From BMS3ABIN04 sp965554225 (lineage in GTDB: Bacteria; Bacteroidota; Ignavibacteria; Ignavibacteriales; Melioribacteraceae), in contig CBEVZC010000065.1 in NCBI GenBank assembly GCA_965554225.1, forward strand, positions 1 to 16,767: DNA of 16,767 nucleotides, written 5' to 3'. The notes under the pieces were generated by a model. The model saw only the letters and a program-made list of their open reading frames with translations. It made no database searches and was not told the DNA's origin. Position numbers and translations under genes: made by a program. Positions 13,954 through 16,767 of the stretch are shown in pieces; the first letter of the stretch is position 1, and each line of letters opens with the position of its first letter.

Positions 13954-14826
13954 TTAAATACTCTTTCCCTTTCCTTTGGCTTCAGTCCCCTTTTGAGCAT
14001 TATCATCATACTTATATAATTTACCCTGGGGAGCTTTCTGATTAGGAGGGTTTGTGCCTCTTAAAGTAATAATGTAACTTTCAACATCCTGCATATCATT
14101 CGGACTTAATTGAGAACTCCATGTAGGCATTCCCTTAGCCGCAACTCCATATTTAATTGTTTTAAACAAATCCTTTGCTGTATTTCCATGGATCCAATAA
14201 TCATCGGTAAAATTAGGACCAACTAGACCCTCTCCTTTTTGTCCATGGCAAGCTGCACAATGTTTAATAAATATTTCTTTACCGTTTGCTAATGAGCCAG
14301 GGTCATCAACAAATTTTACCGTGCTTTCATCAATTAATTTTCCACTTTCATTTAAAAGTTTTTGCTGAATAGCAGCTAATCTTACTTCTTCGGCATACTC
14401 ATCTTCTTGTACATTACCGCTACCAATAACATGATAATTGACCATATAAATAATAGCAAAGATAATTGTACCTATAAAAACAACATTATACCACGGTGGA
14501 ATTTTATTGTTTAATTCTTTAATTCCATCGTAATCATGATCAAGTAATATTTTACTTTCTTCCTCAATGGGAGTAGTTTTATTGATAGCCTGCATAAAAT
14601 TTTTGAAGGGTTGCATAAATGTCTGTCCTTCAAAATCATTTTTTTCCGAATAAACCAATGCAAGCCATAAAATGAAAGCAACAAAAAGTATTGTGATTGC
14701 AACAATTACTTCTACAATACCTTCAGCCGTACTTCCGCCGGAATTGCTTTCTGCAAATATCGGAGAACTTAAAAATAGCAGAAAGAATCCTAATATAGCC
14801 CAAGTATAAGTTTTAATATTTTTCAT
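13954..14826 (-). CDS. ccoP: CcoP, mono-heme diheme-type subunit III of cbb3 oxidase
   Basis: 290 residues. A signal-like or transmembrane N-terminus (1-25) precedes a second transmembrane helix (about 34-58), the FixP N-terminal region with YDGIKELNNKIPPWYNVVFIGTIIF (99-123) forming another helix, and a C-terminal periplasmic cytochrome c domain. There is a single CAACH heme c site (190-194) with probable axial M233 (AKGMPTW). Proteobacterial CcoP has two hemes; one heme is the form I associate with Bacteroidota. It carries electrons from soluble cytochrome c toward CcoO/CcoN. It starts 3 bases after the ccoQ-like gene. Confidence 0.94.
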   Translation of the reverse strand: MKNIKTYTWAILGFFLLFLSSPIFAESNSGGSTAEGIVEVIVAITILFVAFILWLALVYSEKNDFEGQTFMQPFKNFMQAINKTTPIEEESKILLDHDYDGIKELNNKIPPWYNVVFIGTIIFAIIYMVNYHVIGSGNVQEDEYAEEVRLAAIQQKLLNESGKLIDESTVKFVDDPGSLANGKEIFIKHCAACHGQKGEGLVGPNFTDDYWIHGNTAKDLFKTIKYGVAAKGMPTWSSQLSPNDMQDVESYIITLRGTNPPNQKAPQGKLYKYDDNAQKGTEAKGKGKSI

Positions 14827-14829
14827 TTC

Positions 14830-15018
14830 TCACTCTTTGTTAGTTTTGAATTCTTCATTGTCATCATCCAGAGGAAGATGAGACATTCTATCAACAACTT
14901 TTTTATCCATAAAAAATGTTCTGTACATTATATAAGCAAAAAACAGAAAGAACACTATCATCACAATTATGGAGAATGTATCAGTCCCCTCGGCAGATTT
15001 TAATATATTTTTAAACAT
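14830..15018 (-). CDS. ccoQ: Small CcoQ/FixQ-like membrane subunit
   Basis: 62 residues, with one transmembrane helix (about 15-37, TFSIIVMIVFFLFFAYIMYRTFF) and a charged, acidic cytoplasmic tail. Size, topology and position between ccoNO and ccoP are those of CcoQ, which stabilises the oxidase. Sequence similarity within this family is weak, so the call rests largely on context. AGGTG before the ATG at 15018 serves as ribosome site and lies just across the ccoNO stop. Confidence 0.75.
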   Translation of the reverse strand: MFKNILKSAEGTDTFSIIVMIVFFLFFAYIMYRTFFMDKKVVDRMSHLPLDDDNEEFKTNKE

Positions 15019-15029
15019 ATTCTAAACAC

Positions 15030-16767
15030 CTATTTCGTTTCTGCAACTTTATTTTTAATATCTGTTCCTAATCTTTGCAAATAAGCAATTAAAGCCACTA
15101 TTTTAGCATCCGGTTCTATAATAATTCCATTGTCTAACAGGGCATCTGCAATGTTATTTGCTTGCTCGTTCAAATCATCTATTGCTTGTCCTTCATAACC
15201 TTCCGGATACGGAACACCCAGTTTCCTCATAGTAGAAATTTTTGCAGGTGTAGATTCAACATCTAATTTATCTTCCAACAACCAGGGATATACAGGCATA
15301 ATTGATCCCGGCGACATCTGACGAGGATTCTGCATGTGTAAATAGTGCCACATATCAGAATATTTACCTCCTATTCGTGCCAAATCAGGTCCGGTTCTTT
15401 TTGATCCCCATAAAAATGGGTGATCATAGACAAATTCACCCGCTTTCGAATATTCGCCGTATCTTTCAACTTCAGAGCGGAACGGGCGAATAAGTTGCGA
15501 GTGACAATTATTACACCCTTCGCTAATGTAAACATCTCGGCCTTGAAGTTCTAAAGGAGAATATGGTTTTACACTGGCTATTGTAGGAATATTTGATTTG
15601 ATTAAATAGGTAGGAACAACTTCTACTAAACCACCAATGGAAATTACAATAAATGTAGCGACTGTAAAAAGGATAGGCTTGCTTTCTAACCATCTGTGAG
15701 CCATTCCGCGTTTTAGTTTATTTTCTCCTAATACTAAAGCAGGAGCTTCTGCCTCTTCATTTTTAGCAAAGCTTCCCAGCTTCATTGTCTTAACCAAATT
15801 ATAGACTAACATTAAAAGTCCAACAAAGTATAATGTACCTCCAACAGAACGAATAATGTACATCGGAATTATTTGTAATGTTGTCTCTAAAAAGTTAGGA
15901 TATTTTAATAAACCTAGCGGTGTAAACTCTTTCCACATTAAAGATTGAGTAATTCCTGACCACCACATTGGAATGACCCAAGTAACTATTCCTAACGTTC
16001 CGATCCAAAAGTGAGCTGTCGCTAATTTTTTTGAATACAGTTTAATATTAAATAACTTTGGTATCATCCAATAAAGCATACCAAAAGTCATAAATCCATT
16101 CCAACCCAAAGTTCCAACGTGTACATGAGCGGGTATCCAGTCGGTATAATGTGCAATGGCATTTACATTTTTAAGTGCAAGCATCGGACCTTCGAAAGTT
16201 GACATGCCATATGCTGTAACTCCGACTACTAAAAATTTTAGAACAGGATCATCTCTTACTCTATCCCATGCACCTCTCAGAGTTAACAAACCATTCAACA
16301 TACCTCCCCAAGAAGGCATCCAAAGCATAATTGAGAAAGCAGTTCCTAACGATTGAGCCCAGTTTGGTAAAGCTGTATAAAGCAGATGATGCGGCCCTGC
16401 CCATATGTAAATAAATATTAAAGACCAAAAATGTACAATAGAAAGTTTATATGAGAATATAGGTCGATTAGCAGCTTTCGGCAGATAATAATACATCAAA
16501 CCTAAGAATGGAGTCGTTAGGAAAAAGGCAACAGCGTTATGACCATACCACCATTGAACCAGCGCATCTTGCACTCCGGCATAAACAGGGTAACTTTTCA
16601 AAAAGCTGACAGGTAGTTCTATCGAATTACCAATATGTAATACCGCCACAGTGACAAACGTGGCAATGTAGAACCAAGCAGCTACGTATATATGCTTTTC
16701 TCTACGCTTGACTAAAGTTCCAATCATATTCCAGCCGAACACAACCCAAACAACTGCTATTGCAATA
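15030..16767 (-). CDS. ccoNO: Fused CcoN-CcoO subunit I/II of cbb3 cytochrome c oxidase (5' end outside window)
   Basis: The visible 578 residues run off the right edge. The frame is open to the last base (IAIAVVWVVFGWNMIGT), so the GTG at 16742 is not the start and about 130 N-terminal residues, with one heme b ligand, are missing. The CcoN part is multi-spanning. Counting from the first complete codon, it has CuB ligands H76 (WYGHNAV) and H126/H127 (AGPHHLLYT), the cross-linked tyrosine Y120 (FIYIWAG), and heme ligands H214/H216 (PAHVHVG). After a charged linker and a further membrane helix (about 365-385) the CcoO part has one heme c site CNNCH (418-422), with M484 or M490 as possible axial ligand. 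It reduces oxygen to water at low oxygen with proton pumping. Fusion of ccoN and ccoO is usual in Bacteroidota. The operon promoter is beyond the window. Confidence 0.97.
   Translation of the reverse strand, partial: IAIAVVWVVFGWNMIGTLVKRREKHIYVAAWFYIATFVTVAVLHIGNSIELPVSFLKSYPVYAGVQDALVQWWYGHNAVAFFLTTPFLGLMYYYLPKAANRPIFSYKLSIVHFWSLIFIYIWAGPHHLLYTALPNWAQSLGTAFSIMLWMPSWGGMLNGLLTLRGAWDRVRDDPVLKFLVVGVTAYGMSTFEGPMLALKNVNAIAHYTDWIPAHVHVGTLGWNGFMTFGMLYWMIPKLFNIKLYSKKLATAHFWIGTLGIVTWVIPMWWSGITQSLMWKEFTPLGLLKYPNFLETTLQIIPMYIIRSVGGTLYFVGLLMLVYNLVKTMKLGSFAKNEEAEAPALVLGENKLKRGMAHRWLESKPILFTVATFIVISIGGLVEVVPTYLIKSNIPTIASVKPYSPLELQGRDVYISEGCNNCHSQLIRPFRSEVERYGEYSKAGEFVYDHPFLWGSKRTGPDLARIGGKYSDMWHYLHMQNPRQMSPGSIMPVYPWLLEDKLDVESTPAKISTMRKLGVPYPEGYEGQAIDDLNEQANNIADALLDNGIIIEPDAKIVALIAYLQRLGTDIKNKVAETK

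Noticed and set aside
16740..16742. GTG at 16742 as the start of the cbb3 subunit
   Set aside because: The frame continues open to the window edge with typical CcoN sequence (IAIAVVWVVFGWNMIG), so the true start lies outside.

Overview
The window is AT-rich and reads like the chromosome of a member of the Bacteroidota/Ignavibacteria group. This placement is an inference. It rests on a fused CcoN-CcoO cbb3 oxidase subunit, a mono-heme CcoP, a TTG/TAnnTTTG-type promoter in front of the lrp-glnA pair, many genes with weak Shine-Dalgarno sequences, and AraC, YHS and beta-helix proteins typical of that group. No tRNA, rRNA, CRISPR array, transposase or phage gene was seen.

Left end (1-1820, minus strand): a compact operon headed by a DUF134 regulator. 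Its candidate promoter holds a perfect 16-bp palindrome exactly between the -35-like and -10-like elements. Downstream come a disrupted small-protein region (a 19-codon glycine-rich ORF, then a 58-codon ORF), a cupin gene with a one-base frameshift, a SAM-dependent methyltransferase, and the first 17 codons of a radical SAM protein of the FGPVPSRRLG family. The last two genes overlap at TAATG. Two independent frame breaks sit behind perfect ribosome binding sites, so this operon is either decaying here or contains base-call errors.

1893-4622: an orphan membrane-anchored histidine kinase (minus) diverges from a family 2 glycosyltransferase gene (plus), which is flanked by a perfect 15-bp direct repeat. 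Next come an Lrp/AsnC regulator and a type I glutamine synthetase (to 6065). Upstream of the regulator lie a Bacteroidota-type promoter and a CRP/FNR-like palindrome. A strong hairpin terminator follows glnA.

6135-11029: a secreted YHS-domain protein (minus) diverges from an AraC-family regulator followed by a secreted right-handed beta-helix protein (plus). Convergent to these are a DUF2461 gene and a secreted proline-iminopeptidase-like hydrolase (minus), probably co-transcribed. A 230-bp intergenic stretch after that has remnants resembling dispersed repeats.

11262-16767 (minus strand): the high-affinity cbb3 oxidase cluster, transcribed ccoNO (5' end outside the window) - ccoQ-like - ccoP - ccoG - fixH/ccoH - TauE/SafE-like copper-maturation membrane protein. 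A hairpin between ccoP and ccoG may separate structural from assembly genes. Together they make and assemble a terminal oxidase for micro-oxic respiration.
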